This document shows, in pieces, positions 48,453 to 58,032 of a stretch of DNA of 64,000 bases. A model generated the notes under the pieces. That model had not been told where the DNA came from. It did no database searches and was given only the letters and a program-made list of their open reading frames with translations. Origin of the DNA: Klebsiella michiganensis (lineage in GTDB: Bacteria > Pseudomonadota > Gammaproteobacteria > Enterobacterales > Enterobacteriaceae); assembly GCF_002925905.1 (NCBI RefSeq), contig NZ_PRDB01000001.1, positions 434,001-498,000 on the forward strand. The letters run 5' to 3'. The stretch's first letter is position 1; each line of letters begins with the position of its first letter. The position numbers and the translations under genes were made by a program.

Positions 48453-48917
48453 TCAACCCACCATATACGTCGCCGTGGCGCTGGCGATATACACCTGCTC
48501 TTCGTTATGCAGCTCGACGCGGGCCACCGCCACTTTATTACCGGCTCGCAGCAGGCTGCTGGTGGCGGTAAAGCGTTCCCCGCGGCCCGGACGCAGGTAG
48601 TCGACGCGCAGATCGATAGTGCCCATCCGCGACAGGCGCTGGCGCAGCTCTTCTTCATTGATGGTGTCGTGGCGAGTCAGCGTGCTGCCGACGCATACCA
48701 GCCCCGCAGCGACGTCCAGCGCTGAGGCGATCACGCCGCCATGTAAAATGCTCTGCGCCCAGTTGCCCACCATCATCGGCTGATTGTTGAAACTCAGCTG
48801 GGCAAACTCCTTTTCATAGCGCTCCAGCTCCAGCCCTAAGGCACGATTAAACGGCATATGGTAGACGAAGATCTCTCCCACCAGCTTCAGGGCGGCGGCG
48901 GCGGTCAGTTCAGACAT
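48453..48917 (-). CDS. yigI: Hotdog-fold thioesterase-like protein YigI
   Basis: A 154-residue PaaI/YigI-type hotdog protein. The hotdog helix and loop are in [32 protein letters not shown], followed by strands [35 protein letters not shown]. It matches E. coli YigI over its whole length. Acyl-CoA thioesterase activity is expected from the fold. It is divergent from pldA and probably co-transcribed with rarD. Confidence 0.92.
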   Translation of the reverse strand: MSELTAAAALKLVGEIFVYHMPFNRALGLELERYEKEFAQLSFNNQPMMVGNWAQSILHGGVIASALDVAAGLVCVGSTLTRHDTINEEELRQRLSRMGTIDLRVDYLRPGRGERFTATSSLLRAGNKVAVARVELHNEEQVYIASATATYMVG

Positions 48918-49072
48918 AACAACACTTCCATAAGTTAATGAAATGTTGATTTTATGCTTCTAAAATATTGATTTCTACTTTAAGAACGGATAACAGGTCA
49001 GATGCCGCATAAATAGGTAGAATGCTGCCTGGGTTAAACAGAAATAATAAATATCCATCCAGGAGAACAGCA

Positions 49073-49945
49073 ATGCGTATCTCTTTGGCCTGCCTGCTGG
49101 CGCTTGTTGCGCTTCCGGCCGGCGTTCTGGCGCAGGACGCGCCGGTGAATAAACAGGTCCACGACGCTCCGGTCGTTCGCGGGAGCATTATCGCCAACCT
49201 GTTACAGGACCATGATAATCCGTTCCTGCTCTATCCCTACGAGAGCAACTATCTGCTCTATACGTGGACCAGCGATCTCAATAAAGAAGCGATTCGTAGC
49301 TACGACTGGGCCGAAAATGCGCGTAAAGATGAAGTGAAGTTCCAGCTCAGCCTGGCGTTTCCGCTGTGGCGAGGGATCCTCGGCGAGAATTCGCTGCTGG
49401 GCGCTTCTTATACGCAAAAATCCTGGTGGCAGCTCTCCAACAGCAAAGAGTCCGCGCCGTTTCGCGAAACCAACTATGAACCGCAGCTGTTCCTCGGGTT
49501 TGCGACCGATTACTCGTTCGCCGGCTGGACGCTGCGCGACGTTGAGATGGGTTATAACCACGACTCTAACGGCCGTTCCGATCCCACCTCCCGCAGCTGG
49601 AACCGCCTCTATACCCGGCTGATGGCGCAAAACGGCAACTGGCTGGTTGAGGTGAAGCCCTGGTACGTGATTGGCAGCACCGACGATAACCCGGATATCA
49701 CCAAATATATGGGGTATTACCGGCTGAAAGTGGGCTATCAGCTGGGCGACGCCATCCTCAGCGCCCAGGGGCAATATAACTGGAATACCGGCTACGGCGG
49801 CGCCGAGCTTGGGGTGAGCTATCCGATCACCAAACACGTGCGCGTCTATACTCAGGTCTATAGCGGTTATGGCGAGTCGCTCATCGATTATAACTTCAAT
49901 CAGACCCGCGTCGGCGTCGGGCTGATGCTCAACGATCTGTTTTAA
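49073..49945 (+). CDS. pldA: Outer-membrane phospholipase A PldA (OMPLA)
   Basis: This 290-residue enzyme begins with a signal peptide (MRISLACLLALVALPAGVLA, cut before QDAP) and forms a 12-strand outer-membrane barrel. The catalytic segment YNHDSNGRSDPTSRSWNR holds the histidine, serine and asparagine of the active site. As a calcium-dependent dimer it degrades phospholipids that reach the outer leaflet and signals lipid imbalance. AGGAG precedes ATG 49073; the frame is open 51 nt upstream but would spoil the signal peptide. Confidence 0.97.
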   Translation: MRISLACLLALVALPAGVLAQDAPVNKQVHDAPVVRGSIIANLLQDHDNPFLLYPYESNYLLYTWTSDLNKEAIRSYDWAENARKDEVKFQLSLAFPLWRGILGENSLLGASYTQKSWWQLSNSKESAPFRETNYEPQLFLGFATDYSFAGWTLRDVEMGYNHDSNGRSDPTSRSWNRLYTRLMAQNGNWLVEVKPWYVIGSTDDNPDITKYMGYYRLKVGYQLGDAILSAQGQYNWNTGYGGAELGVSYPITKHVRVYTQVYSGYGESLIDYNFNQTRVGVGLMLNDLF

Positions 49946-49963
49946 TCGTTGCACTCTGGCTCT

Positions 49964-49990
49964 CAGGCGCTGAAAATAGCGCCTGTTTTC
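49964..49990 (+). terminator. pldA: Intrinsic terminator of pldA
   Basis: CAGGCGCT (49964-49971) and AGCGCCTG (49978-49985) form an 8-bp stem followed by TTTTCTTTT, between pldA and recQ. It ends about 20 nt before the recQ start, so recQ needs read-through or a promoter overlapping pldA. Confidence 0.85.
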
Positions 49991-50012
49991 TTTTCAGGCA
50001 TATGGGGTCAAC

Positions 50013-51839
50013 GTGGCGCAGGCGGAAGTATTGAATCAGGAATCGCTGGCTAAGCAGGTTTTACAAGAGACCTTCGGCTACCAGCAGTTTCGCCCGGGCC
50101 AGGAAACCATTATCGATACGGCGTTGGCCGGGCGCGATTGCCTGGTGGTGATGCCAACCGGCGGCGGCAAGTCGCTGTGTTATCAGGTTCCGGCGCTGGT
50201 ACTGGGCGGTCTCACCGTCGTGGTGTCGCCGCTTATTTCCTTGATGAAGGACCAGGTCGATCAGCTGCTGGCTAACGGCGTGGCGGCGGCGTGCCTGAAC
50301 TCAACCCAGAGCCGGGAGCAGCAGCAGGAGGTGATGGCCGGCTGCCGCAGCGGGCAGATTCGCCTGCTGTATATCGCCCCGGAGCGCCTGATGCTGGATA
50401 ACTTCCTTGAGCATCTTACGCACTGGAATCTGTCGATGGTGGCGGTGGACGAGGCGCACTGTATTTCCCAGTGGGGGCACGATTTCCGTCCGGAATACGC
50501 CGCGTTAGGGCAGCTGCGCCAGCGGATACCGCAAATCCCGTTTATGGCGCTGACCGCCACCGCCGATGACACGACGCGTCGCGACATTGTTCGCCTGCTG
50601 GACCTAAACGACCCGCTCATTCAGGTCAGCAGCTTCGACCGACCCAACATCCGCTATATGCTGATGGAGAAGTTTAAGCCGCTGGATCAGCTGATGCGCT
50701 ACGTGCAGGACCAGCGCGGTAAGTTGGGCATTATCTACTGCAATAGCCGCTCAAAAGTGGAAGACACCGCCGCTCGCCTGCAAAGCCGCGGTATCAGCGC
50801 CGCGGCCTATCACGCCGGGCTGGAAAACCATATCCGCGCCGACGTGCAGGAAAAATTCCAGCGCGACGACCTGCAAATCGTGGTGGCGACGGTAGCCTTC
50901 GGTATGGGTATCAACAAACCGAACGTCCGTTTTGTGGTGCATTTCGATATCCCCCGCAATATTGAATCCTATTACCAGGAGACCGGCCGCGCCGGGCGCG
51001 ATGGGCTGCCTGCCGAGGCGATGCTGTTTTACGATCCGGCGGATATGGCGTGGCTCCGACGCTGCCTTGAGGAGAAACCCGCCGGGCCGCTGCAGGACAT
51101 TGAACGCCATAAGCTCAACGCGATGGGGGCCTTTGCCGAAGCGCAAACCTGCCGCCGTCTGGTGCTGCTCAACTACTTTGGCGAGGGGCGCCAGGAGCCC
51201 TGCGGCAACTGCGATATCTGCCTCGACCCGCCGAAACAGTACGACGGTTTAATGGACGCGCGTAAGGCGCTGTCGACGATTTACCGCGTCAACCAGCGCT
51301 TTGGTATGGGGTACGTGGTGGAAGTGCTGCGCGGCGCCAATAACCAGCGTATTCGCGATATGGGGCACGACAAGCTGCCGGTCTACGGCATTGGGCGCGA
51401 ACAGAGCCACGAGCATTGGGTCAGCGTTATCCGTCAGCTTATTCATTTAGGCCTGGTTACGCAGAATATAGCCCAGCACTCTGCGCTACAGCTTACCGAG
51501 GCCGCGCGTCCGGTCCTGCGCGGCGACGTGACGCTACAGCTTGCCGTGCCGCGTATTGTGGCGCTGAAGCCGAAAGCGATGCAGAAATCCTTTGGCGGTA
51601 ATTACGATCGCAAGCTGTTCGCCAAGCTGCGCAAACTGCGTAAGGCGATTGCCGACGAAGAGAATATCCCGCCCTACGTGGTGTTTAACGATGCGACGCT
51701 AATTGAAATGGCTGAGCAAACGCCGCTGACGGCCGGGGAGATGCTCAGCGTCAACGGCGTTGGCACGCGTAAGCTTGAGCGTTTTGGTAAAGAGTTTATG
51801 GCCCTGATCCGCGCTCACGTGGATGGCGATGATGAGTAG
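50013..51839 (+). CDS. recQ: ATP-dependent DNA helicase RecQ
   Basis: This 608-residue SF2 3'-5' helicase starts the RecF recombination pathway and resolves structures with topoisomerase III. Motif 0 is FGYQQFRPGQE, Walker A PTGGGKSLCYQ near 50-60, DEAHCISQWGHDF near 146, and ATVAFGMGINKPNVRFV and QETGRAGRDG follow. Zinc-binding cysteines are in QTCRRLVLL and EPCGNCDICLDPP, then a winged helix and a C-terminal HRDC domain (FAKLRKLRKAIADEENIPPYVVF). It uses a GTG start, as E. coli recQ does. Confidence 0.98.
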   Translation: MAQAEVLNQESLAKQVLQETFGYQQFRPGQETIIDTALAGRDCLVVMPTGGGKSLCYQVPALVLGGLTVVVSPLISLMKDQVDQLLANGVAAACLNSTQSREQQQEVMAGCRSGQIRLLYIAPERLMLDNFLEHLTHWNLSMVAVDEAHCISQWGHDFRPEYAALGQLRQRIPQIPFMALTATADDTTRRDIVRLLDLNDPLIQVSSFDRPNIRYMLMEKFKPLDQLMRYVQDQRGKLGIIYCNSRSKVEDTAARLQSRGISAAAYHAGLENHIRADVQEKFQRDDLQIVVATVAFGMGINKPNVRFVVHFDIPRNIESYYQETGRAGRDGLPAEAMLFYDPADMAWLRRCLEEKPAGPLQDIERHKLNAMGAFAEAQTCRRLVLLNYFGEGRQEPCGNCDICLDPPKQYDGLMDARKALSTIYRVNQRFGMGYVVEVLRGANNQRIRDMGHDKLPVYGIGREQSHEHWVSVIRQLIHLGLVTQNIAQHSALQLTEAARPVLRGDVTLQLAVPRIVALKPKAMQKSFGGNYDRKLFAKLRKLRKAIADEENIPPYVVFNDATLIEMAEQTPLTAGEMLSVNGVGTRKLERFGKEFMALIRAHVDGDDE

Positions 51840-51900
51840 TCAGCCAGACGAAAAAGTGTAAATATAGTTTTCGTCCTGACTATTTTCCTGCGAGTTAATT

Positions 51901-52524
51901 ATGTTGACGCTTTTTTTCACCGTGGCGCTGGTGCATATCATTGCGCTGATGAGTCCTGGCCCGGACTTCTTCTTTGTTTCACAAACCGCCGTTAGCCGCT
52001 CCCGCAAAGAGGCGATGATGGGCGTGCTGGGGATCACCTGCGGAGTGATGGTATGGGCGGGCGTAGCGCTGCTCGGCCTGAACCTGATTATCGAGAAGAT
52101 GGCCTGGCTGCATACCATTATTATGGTCGGCGGCGGTCTGTATCTGTGCTGGATGGGCTTCCAGATGCTGCGCGGCGCGCTGAAAAAAAGCGAAGCGGCA
52201 GCGGCGGTAGAGCCTCAGGTCGAACTGGCGCGCAGCGGCCGGAGCTTCCTGAAAGGGCTGCTGACCAATCTGGCTAACCCAAAAGCGATTATCTATTTTG
52301 GCTCCGTGTTCTCGCTGTTTGTCGGCGACAGCGTCAGTTCCGGCGCGCGCTGGGGGATTTTCCTGCTGATTGTTCTGGAGACGCTGGCCTGGTTTACGGT
52401 GGTCGCCAGCCTGTTCGCCCTCCCGGGCATGCGCCGTGGCTATCAGCGGATGGCGAAGTGGATAGACGGCATTGCCGGTACTCTGTTTGCCGGGTTTGGT
52501 ATTCACCTGATTATTTCGCGCTAA
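51901..52524 (+). CDS. rhtC: Threonine efflux protein RhtC
   Basis: This 207-residue LysE/RhtB-family exporter has about six helices, starting with the family signature HIIALMSPGPDFFFVSQTAVSRSRKEAMMGVLGI in part. NPKAIIYFGSVFSLF lies in the middle and RRGYQRMAKWIDGIAGTLFAGFGIHLI at the end. It exports threonine in E. coli. It is 61 nt after recQ. In E. coli its convergent neighbour is rhtB; here an Rpn nuclease gene lies between them. Confidence 0.95.
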   Translation: MLTLFFTVALVHIIALMSPGPDFFFVSQTAVSRSRKEAMMGVLGITCGVMVWAGVALLGLNLIIEKMAWLHTIIMVGGGLYLCWMGFQMLRGALKKSEAAAAVEPQVELARSGRSFLKGLLTNLANPKAIIYFGSVFSLFVGDSVSSGARWGIFLLIVLETLAWFTVVASLFALPGMRRGYQRMAKWIDGIAGTLFAGFGIHLIISR

Positions 52525-52532
52525 GCGTTCTG

Positions 52533-52561
52533 CGGCCCGCCCAAGGGTTATGGGCGGGCCG
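52533..52561. other. 11-bp GC-rich hairpin between rhtC and rpn
   Basis: CGGCCCGCCCA (52533-52543) and TGGGCGGGCCG (52551-52561) pair perfectly around a 7-nt loop, in the gap between convergent rhtC and the Rpn gene. Neither side has a proper T-run, so it may act as a 3'-end stabiliser or a weak, Rho-assisted terminator for both genes. Confidence 0.6.
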
Positions 52562-52565
52562 GATA

Positions 52566-52751
52566 TTAATGACGCAGCTGCTGCAAATCGTCGGACGTCA
52601 GACCGGTCATTTCCATAACCGCAGTAGTATCAATGCCCCGCTCGAGCATGGCCTTTGCGACGTTAAGAAGCGCAGCGCGTTTGCCCTCTTTTATGCCTTC
52701 CTTAATGCCCTTCTGCATACCTTCCTCAAGCCACTTTTCTGCCAGAGTCAT
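52566..52751 (-). CDS. Candidate intragenic C-terminal Rpn small protein (RpnS-like antitoxin, 61 aa)
   Basis: Inside the Rpn gene and in the same frame, an ATG at 52751 (MTLAEKWLEEGMQKGIKEGI at its start) is preceded on the minus strand by GGAGGT with 6 nt spacing (GGAGGTGTACTGATG). This is a near-perfect ribosome-binding site, much stronger than that of the full-length start. The product would be the 61-residue helical C-terminus, ending SDDLQQLRH. In E. coli, Rpn genes have been reported to encode short C-terminal proteins from internal starts that block the full-length toxin. Seen: SD and start. Inferred: its translation and antitoxin role. Confidence 0.6.
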   Translation of the reverse strand: MTLAEKWLEEGMQKGIKEGIKEGKRAALLNVAKAMLERGIDTTAVMEMTGLTSDDLQQLRH

Positions 52752-53474
52752 CAGTACACCTCCATGTTGCGGCACCCGCTGTGCCAGCTCATATAATAGC
52801 GGCCGAACATCCTGCTCTTCTCCCGCCAGGGCCATATATTTTATCAGTACGGTAATTTGTTGTCTGCTCATCTGTTCCAGCAACAGCAGGCTGGTGAGCT
52901 TGTCGACGAGCTCGGCCATATCGCGCTGCCATATATGCTTTTGTACCAGCGTCAGGGCCGCCATACTCCGGTGCTCCATGATTTCGTCATCGGGAATAAC
53001 GGTGATGTCCACCAGCGGAAAGGCGGTGGAGTAAATCTGGCGCGCAGTATCCGGATCGGCAAAGTTCTCCAGCCAGCCCAGCGACCAGGGATAGGGGCTT
53101 CGCCGTCCCTGATAAAAAAGAATCGGGATCACCAGAGGTAGCGTTTTATGCCCTTCTTCTATGTGCCGCTGCATAGCAGCGATGGCATAGCGCATTAAAC
53201 GAAACGCCATTAATTTATCTGGCGAACTTTGATGTTCAATCAGAACGTGAACATAGCCGCAACCACTGGTCGTTTCCAGAGAATAGAGGATATCGCTGTA
53301 GTAGGGGCGCAGATCATCTTCAATAAAGCTTCCTGACTCAAGGCGTAGGGTATCCAGTTTGCAAATTTGCATGAGTGAGGGGGGCAGATGGATCTCGATA
53401 AAATCCCGTGCGGTTTCCACACGGGAGAGAAAAGTTCTGAATACCGCATCGTGAGGGGTTGCCGCTTCCGCCAT
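52566..53474 (-). CDS. Rpn-family recombination-promoting nuclease / putative transposase (PD-(D/E)XK)
   Basis: This 302-residue member of the Rpn (YhgA-like, Transposase_31) family starts AEAATPHDAVFRTFLSRVETARDFIEIHLPP. The nuclease core has YYSDILYSLE followed by YVHVLIEHQSSPDKLMAFRLMRY, giving the D...E-x-Q catalytic pattern of E. coli RpnA. The C-terminal third is helical with KGIKEGIKEGK repeats. The start at 53474 is preceded by a weak Shine-Dalgarno; the frame is open to 53534. E. coli Rpn proteins are DNA endonucleases with reported toxic, antiphage activity. The gene sits alone between rhtC and rhtB, a junction that is uninterrupted in E. coli, so it was probably acquired. An internal start is noted separately. 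Confidence 0.9.
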   Translation of the reverse strand: MAEAATPHDAVFRTFLSRVETARDFIEIHLPPSLMQICKLDTLRLESGSFIEDDLRPYYSDILYSLETTSGCGYVHVLIEHQSSPDKLMAFRLMRYAIAAMQRHIEEGHKTLPLVIPILFYQGRRSPYPWSLGWLENFADPDTARQIYSTAFPLVDITVIPDDEIMEHRSMAALTLVQKHIWQRDMAELVDKLTSLLLLEQMSRQQITVLIKYMALAGEEQDVRPLLYELAQRVPQHGGVLMTLAEKWLEEGMQKGIKEGIKEGKRAALLNVAKAMLERGIDTTAVMEMTGLTSDDLQQLRH

Positions 53475-53636
53475 CGTTTTCGTCCATGAAGAAGAGAATC
53501 TGGCGGCATTCTGGCACTGGCGCTGCGAGTTCAACAGCGGGCAAAAAAATTATCTTTGTTCTTTGCCCGCCTGCTCGGCTGAGGATGTCGCTATACCCGC
53601 AAAGCTAACGATAATTTGCGAGCGTGCTTCCATCCA

Positions 53637-54257
53637 TCACGCGTGGCGCGCGGAGGCCAGCAGGGCGCCGACCAGCATAAACAGCGATCCAAAAACCTTG
53701 TTTAGCGCCTTCATCTGTTTCGGCCCCTTGATCCACGCGGCGATGCGCTGCGCCAGCGTGGCGTAGCCAATCATCACGATAATATCGACCACGATGGTGG
53801 TGACGCCGAGCACGAGGTACTGCATCACCTGGGGCTGGTGCGGTACGATAAACTGCGGGAAGAGCGCGGCGAGGAACACGATGCTTTTTGGGTTGGTCAG
53901 GTTGACGAACACCGCGCGCTTAAAGAGTTTGCCGCGGCTCTGCGCTTGCGCAAGGGTATTCAGATCGAGAGAACCCGCGGCTCGCCACTGCTGAATGCCG
54001 AGCCAGATAAGATAAGCGGCGCCCGCCCATTTCAGGATTTCAAAGGCCAACAGCGAACGGGAAAAAAGCGTACCCAGGCCAACGCCCACCAGCACGATAT
54101 GAATGCCGAGCCCGGTCTGTAGCCCGGCAATAGAAGCCGCCGCGCCGCGATAACCGTGGTTGATTGAGGTGGTCATGGTATTTATCGCCCCGGATCCCGG
54201 CGACAGGCTGAGAATAAGAGATGTCAGCAGATAGGCAAACCACCACTCGAACGTCAT
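53637..54257 (-). CDS. rhtB: Homoserine/homoserine lactone efflux protein RhtB
   Basis: This 206-residue LysE-family exporter has about six helices: [39 protein letters not shown] at the start (in part), [20 protein letters not shown] in the middle, and [15 protein letters not shown] at the end. E. coli RhtB exports homoserine and homoserine lactone. It is divergent from pldB and 162 bp from the Rpn gene. The gap 53475-53636 holds the Rpn upstream region and nothing else I recognise. Confidence 0.94.
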   Translation of the reverse strand: MTFEWWFAYLLTSLILSLSPGSGAINTMTTSINHGYRGAAASIAGLQTGLGIHIVLVGVGLGTLFSRSLLAFEILKWAGAAYLIWLGIQQWRAAGSLDLNTLAQAQSRGKLFKRAVFVNLTNPKSIVFLAALFPQFIVPHQPQVMQYLVLGVTTIVVDIIVMIGYATLAQRIAAWIKGPKQMKALNKVFGSLFMLVGALLASARHA

Positions 54258-54366
54258 GAGAAACTCCCTGATTGTCTGTTTTTATGCCACAATACGCTAT
54301 TGTGTAAGCATTGTGTGATGCACGATAAAAAAACGATTTTCAGCGGTTATCAGGGGTGTAAGCCCG

Positions 54367-55359
54367 ATGTTTTTGCAGCAAAAGGACTGGGAAACACGAG
54401 AAAACGCGTTTGCGGCCTTTACCATGGGGCCACTGACCGATTTCTGGCGTCAGCGGGAAGAGGCTGAATTTACGGGCGTGGATAACGTTCCGGTGCGCTT
54501 TGTTCGCTTCTGCGCCAAAAGTCATGACCGGGTCGTGGTTATTTGTCCGGGTCGCATTGAAAGCTACGTTAAGTACGCCGAACTGGCTTACGATCTTTTC
54601 CGCAGCGGTTTTGACGTGATGATTATCGATCATCGCGGCCAGGGGCGCTCCGGACGCATGCTTTCAGATACCCACCGCGGGCACGTCGTTAATTTCAGCG
54701 ATTACGTCGACGATCTCGCCGCGTTCTGGCAGCAGCAGGTGGCGCCCGGACGCTGGCGGAAACGGTTTATACTGGCCCACTCCATGGGCGGCGCCATTGC
54801 GACGCTATTTTTGCAGCGCTACCACCAGCATTGCGACGCGATGGCGCTCTGTGCGCCGATGTTCGGCATCGTTATGCGCCTGCCTGACTGGATGGTGCGC
54901 CATATTCTCGATTGGGCTGAGGGCCATCAGCGCATTCGTGAAGAGTATGCCCTCGGTACCGGCCGCTGGCGGGCGCTGCCCTTTGCGGTTAACGTACTGA
55001 CGCACAGCCGTCAACGCTATCGCCGCAACCTGCGCTTTTACGCCGATGAGCCGCAGCTGCGGGTCGGCGGGCCGACGTTCCACTGGGTGCGCGAGGGGAT
55101 CCTCGCCGGCGAAGAGGTGCTGGCCGGTGCGGAGAAAGACGTCACGCCAACATTATTGCTCCAGGCGGAAGAAGAGCGGGTGGTCGATAACCGTATGCAC
55201 GATCGCTACTGTGAACTTCGCGCCGCTGGCGGTCATCCCTGTGAAGGGGATAAGCCGTTTGTCATAGAAGGGGCATACCATGAGATCCTTTTTGAAAAGG
55301 ACGCAATGCGCTCGGTCGCGCTAAACGCTATCGTCGATTTTTTTGGTCGACACACTTAA
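54367..55359 (+). CDS. pldB: Lysophospholipase L2 PldB
   Basis: A 330-residue alpha/beta hydrolase of the inner membrane/cytoplasm. The oxyanion region is VVVICPGRIESYVKYAELAYDL, the nucleophile serine is in LAHSMGGAIATLFLQ near 140, and the catalytic histidine is in GAYHEILFEKDAMRSVAL near the end. It hydrolyses lysophospholipids and can transacylate phosphatidylglycerol in E. coli. The C-terminus is about ten residues shorter than E. coli PldB. It is followed 43 nt later by yigL. Confidence 0.94.
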   Translation: MFLQQKDWETRENAFAAFTMGPLTDFWRQREEAEFTGVDNVPVRFVRFCAKSHDRVVVICPGRIESYVKYAELAYDLFRSGFDVMIIDHRGQGRSGRMLSDTHRGHVVNFSDYVDDLAAFWQQQVAPGRWRKRFILAHSMGGAIATLFLQRYHQHCDAMALCAPMFGIVMRLPDWMVRHILDWAEGHQRIREEYALGTGRWRALPFAVNVLTHSRQRYRRNLRFYADEPQLRVGGPTFHWVREGILAGEEVLAGAEKDVTPTLLLQAEEERVVDNRMHDRYCELRAAGGHPCEGDKPFVIEGAYHEILFEKDAMRSVALNAIVDFFGRHT

Positions 55360-55402
55360 TCCGGCGAAACGCTCGTCGCCCTGCTTAGAGGTTAAAATTT
55401 TT

Positions 55403-56203
55403 ATGTACCAGGTTGTTGCGTCTGATTTAGATGGCACGCTGCTTTCTCCCGATCACTGCTTAACTCCTTACGCCAAAGAGACGCTGAAGCTGCTTACCGC
55501 ACGCGGTATCAACTTCGTGTTCGCGACCGGCCGCCACTACATCGATGTTGGGCAAATTCGCGATAATCTCGGCATTAAATCCTATATGATCACCTCGAAC
55601 GGCGCTCGCGTACACGATAGCGAAGGGAAGCAGATCTTCGCCCACAACCTTGACCGCGATATCGCCGCCGACCTGTTCGAAATGATGCGTAACGATCCGG
55701 CGATTGTGACCAACGTCTATCGTGAAGATGAGTGGTATATGAATCGCCATCGTCCGGAAGAGATGCGCTTCTTCAAAGAGGCGGTGTTTAACTACAAGCT
55801 GTACGAGCCGGGCGAGCTGGATCCTGAAGGGATCAGCAAAGTCTTTTTCACCTGCGATAAGCATGAGCATCTGCTGCCGCTGGAGCAGGCGATCAACGCC
55901 CGCTGGGGCGATCGGGTGAACGTGAGCTTCTCTACCGTTACCTGCCTCGAAGTGATGGCGGGCGGCGTGTCGAAAGGGCATGCGCTGGAGGCCGTGGCGA
56001 AAATGCTCGGCTATAGCCTGAAAGAGTGTATCGCCTTCGGCGACGGTATGAACGATGCGGAAATGCTGTCAATGGCGGGCAAGGGCTGCATTATGGCCAA
56101 CGCGCACCAGCGGCTGAAAGACCTGCATCCTGAGCTGGAAGTGATCGGCAGCAACGTCGATGACGCCGTTCCCCACTACCTGCGTAAACTCTATCTTGAC
56201 TAA
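55403..56203 (+). CDS. yigL: HAD-family sugar/pyridoxal phosphatase YigL
   Basis: A 266-residue Cof-type HAD phosphatase: motif I VASDLDGTLLSPD, motif II MITSNGARVHD, the lysine in GGVSKGHALEAVAKML, and motif IV AFGDGMNDAEMLSMAGKG. E. coli YigL dephosphorylates pyridoxal phosphate and sugar phosphates. Together with upstream pldB it is stabilised and activated by the sRNA SgrS under glucose-phosphate stress in Salmonella and E. coli. The start MYQVVASDL at 55403 follows GAGG; the frame is open 60 nt upstream, overlapping pldB. Confidence 0.95.
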   Translation: MYQVVASDLDGTLLSPDHCLTPYAKETLKLLTARGINFVFATGRHYIDVGQIRDNLGIKSYMITSNGARVHDSEGKQIFAHNLDRDIAADLFEMMRNDPAIVTNVYREDEWYMNRHRPEEMRFFKEAVFNYKLYEPGELDPEGISKVFFTCDKHEHLLPLEQAINARWGDRVNVSFSTVTCLEVMAGGVSKGHALEAVAKMLGYSLKECIAFGDGMNDAEMLSMAGKGCIMANAHQRLKDLHPELEVIGSNVDDAVPHYLRKLYLD

Positions 56204-56291
56204 AAAAGATTGACGATTGTTTAATTAATGAGCAGTCGTCAACCTATCACTCCGCTACAATGCGTGTTCTTTACTCTATGAGACATTCATT

Positions 56292-57191
56292 GTGGCGCTA
56301 CTGATTATCACCACCATTCTGTGGGCCTTTTCCTTTAGCCTGTATGGCGAATACCTGGCAGGCCACGTCGACAGCTATTTTGCGGTGCTGGCGCGCGTTG
56401 GCCTGGCGGCGCTGGTGTTTTTGCCCTTCCTGCGCACCCGCGGGCAGAGCCTGTCAACCATCGGCCTGTATATGCTGGTGGGGGCGATGCAGCTCGGCAT
56501 TATGTATATGCTGAGTTTCCAGGCCTATCTGTACCTGACGGTATCGGAGCTTCTGCTGTTTACCGTCCTGACGCCGCTCTATATCACGCTGATTTACGAT
56601 GTGATGAGCCGCCGTCGCCTGCGCTGGGGCTACGCCTGCAGCGCGCTGCTGGCGGTAATCGGCGCGGGCATCATCCGTTATGACCAGGTGACCAACCATT
56701 TCTGGACCGGTTTGATCCTGGTTCAACTCTCCAACATCAGCTTCGCGATTGGCATGGTGGGATACAAGCGCCTGATGGAAACGCGTCCGATGCCGCAGCA
56801 TAATGCCTTCGCCTGGTTCTACATCGGGGCGTTTCTGGTGGCGGCGGTTGCCTGGTCGATGCTGGGTAACGCGCAGAAAATGCCGGAAACTTCGCTAGAG
56901 TGGGGCATCCTGGCCTTTCTTGGCGTGGCGGCATCCGGGATTGGTTACTTTATGTGGAACTACGGCGCCACCCAGGTGGATGCCGGTACGCTCGGCATCA
57001 TGAACAATATGCACGTGCCTGCCGGGCTGCTGGTGAACCTGGCCATCTGGCAGACGCAGCCCCGCTGGCCGAGCTTTATTATTGGCGCTCTGGTGATCCT
57101 GGCCTCGCTATGGGTCCATCGACGCTGGGTCGCTCCGCACTCCGCACAAACGGTAAATGATCGCAAGCGTGGTTCCGCGCTGAGCGAATAA
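56292..57191 (+). CDS. yigM: Biotin transporter YigM (EamA family)
   Basis: A 299-residue membrane protein with ten helices in two EamA repeats ([23 protein letters not shown] at the start; [31 protein letters not shown] in the second half, in part). E. coli YigM is the high-affinity biotin importer. The start is a GTG at 56292. The 3' end overlaps the convergent metR coding region by 113 nt, an arrangement I believe is shared with E. coli. Confidence 0.94.
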   Translation: MALLIITTILWAFSFSLYGEYLAGHVDSYFAVLARVGLAALVFLPFLRTRGQSLSTIGLYMLVGAMQLGIMYMLSFQAYLYLTVSELLLFTVLTPLYITLIYDVMSRRRLRWGYACSALLAVIGAGIIRYDQVTNHFWTGLILVQLSNISFAIGMVGYKRLMETRPMPQHNAFAWFYIGAFLVAAVAWSMLGNAQKMPETSLEWGILAFLGVAASGIGYFMWNYGATQVDAGTLGIMNNMHVPAGLLVNLAIWQTQPRWPSFIIGALVILASLWVHRRWVAPHSAQTVNDRKRGSALSE

Positions 57192-58032
57192 ACGCCTCGG
57201 TAACCGGCTGGCGCTGCTCGCCGTCGCGCACCGCGGCGTACAGTCGGCTCCACAGTCCCTCGCCCAGGGTTTTGGTCACCACCAGGCCCTGGCGCTCAAA
57301 GCTTTCCACGACCCAGTGCGGCAGGGCGGCGATGCCCATTCGCGCCGCCACCATCTGAATTAACAGCAGCGTATTGTCGACGCTCTTCAGCTGCGGGCTA
57401 ATCCCGGCAGGCTGCAGGAAGTGACGCCAGATATCCAGACGTGCGCGCTGGACCGGATAAATCAGCAGCATTTCGGTCGCTAAATCCTCGGGCGCGATGC
57501 GCGCCTTTGTCGCCAGCGGATGATCCGGCGCCATCACCAGGCGTACTTCGAAATCAAACATTGGCGAATAGTGCAGTCCGCTGCGCGGCAGGATATCGGA
57601 GGTCATCACCAGATCCAGCTCGCCCTGCTGCAGGCCCGGCTGCGGGTCGAAGATCACCCCGGACTGAAAGTCCACCTCCACATGCGGCCAGCGGGCGCGG
57701 AAACTCTCCAGCGCCGGCGTGAGCCACTGAATACAGCTATGGCATTCGATGGCGATACGCAGCCGGGTTTGCTGCGGCTCATTGCAATCCTGCAGGGCGC
57801 GGCTGATTTGCGGCAGGACCTGATTGGCCAGCTGCAGCAGGATCTCTCCCTGCGGCGTAAAGCGCAGCGGCTGACTTTTACGTACAAACAGACGGAAGCC
57901 GAGGCGCTGTTCCAGATCGCTGAACTGGTGGGACAAGGCGGATTGGGTCTGGTGCAGGGCCGCCGCCGCGCCTGCCAGAGAGCCGCTATTCCGCAACGCC
58001 TGGAGCGTTTTCAGGTGTTTAATTTCGATCAT
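57079..58032 (-). CDS. metR: LysR-type regulator of methionine genes MetR
   Basis: This 317-residue LTTR has an N-terminal winged helix ([46 protein letters not shown], in part) and a periplasmic-binding-protein-like effector domain that senses homocysteine. It activates metE, metH and glyA. It is divergent from metE, with the MetR site overlapping its own translation start region, which fits autoregulation. Nearly identical to E. coli MetR; the last 25 residues vary. Confidence 0.97.
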   Translation of the reverse strand: MIEIKHLKTLQALRNSGSLAGAAAALHQTQSALSHQFSDLEQRLGFRLFVRKSQPLRFTPQGEILLQLANQVLPQISRALQDCNEPQQTRLRIAIECHSCIQWLTPALESFRARWPHVEVDFQSGVIFDPQPGLQQGELDLVMTSDILPRSGLHYSPMFDFEVRLVMAPDHPLATKARIAPEDLATEMLLIYPVQRARLDIWRHFLQPAGISPQLKSVDNTLLLIQMVAARMGIAALPHWVVESFERQGLVVTKTLGEGLWSRLYAAVRDGEQRQPVTEAFIRSARNHACDHLPFVRSAERPSVDGPIARPGSPERQ

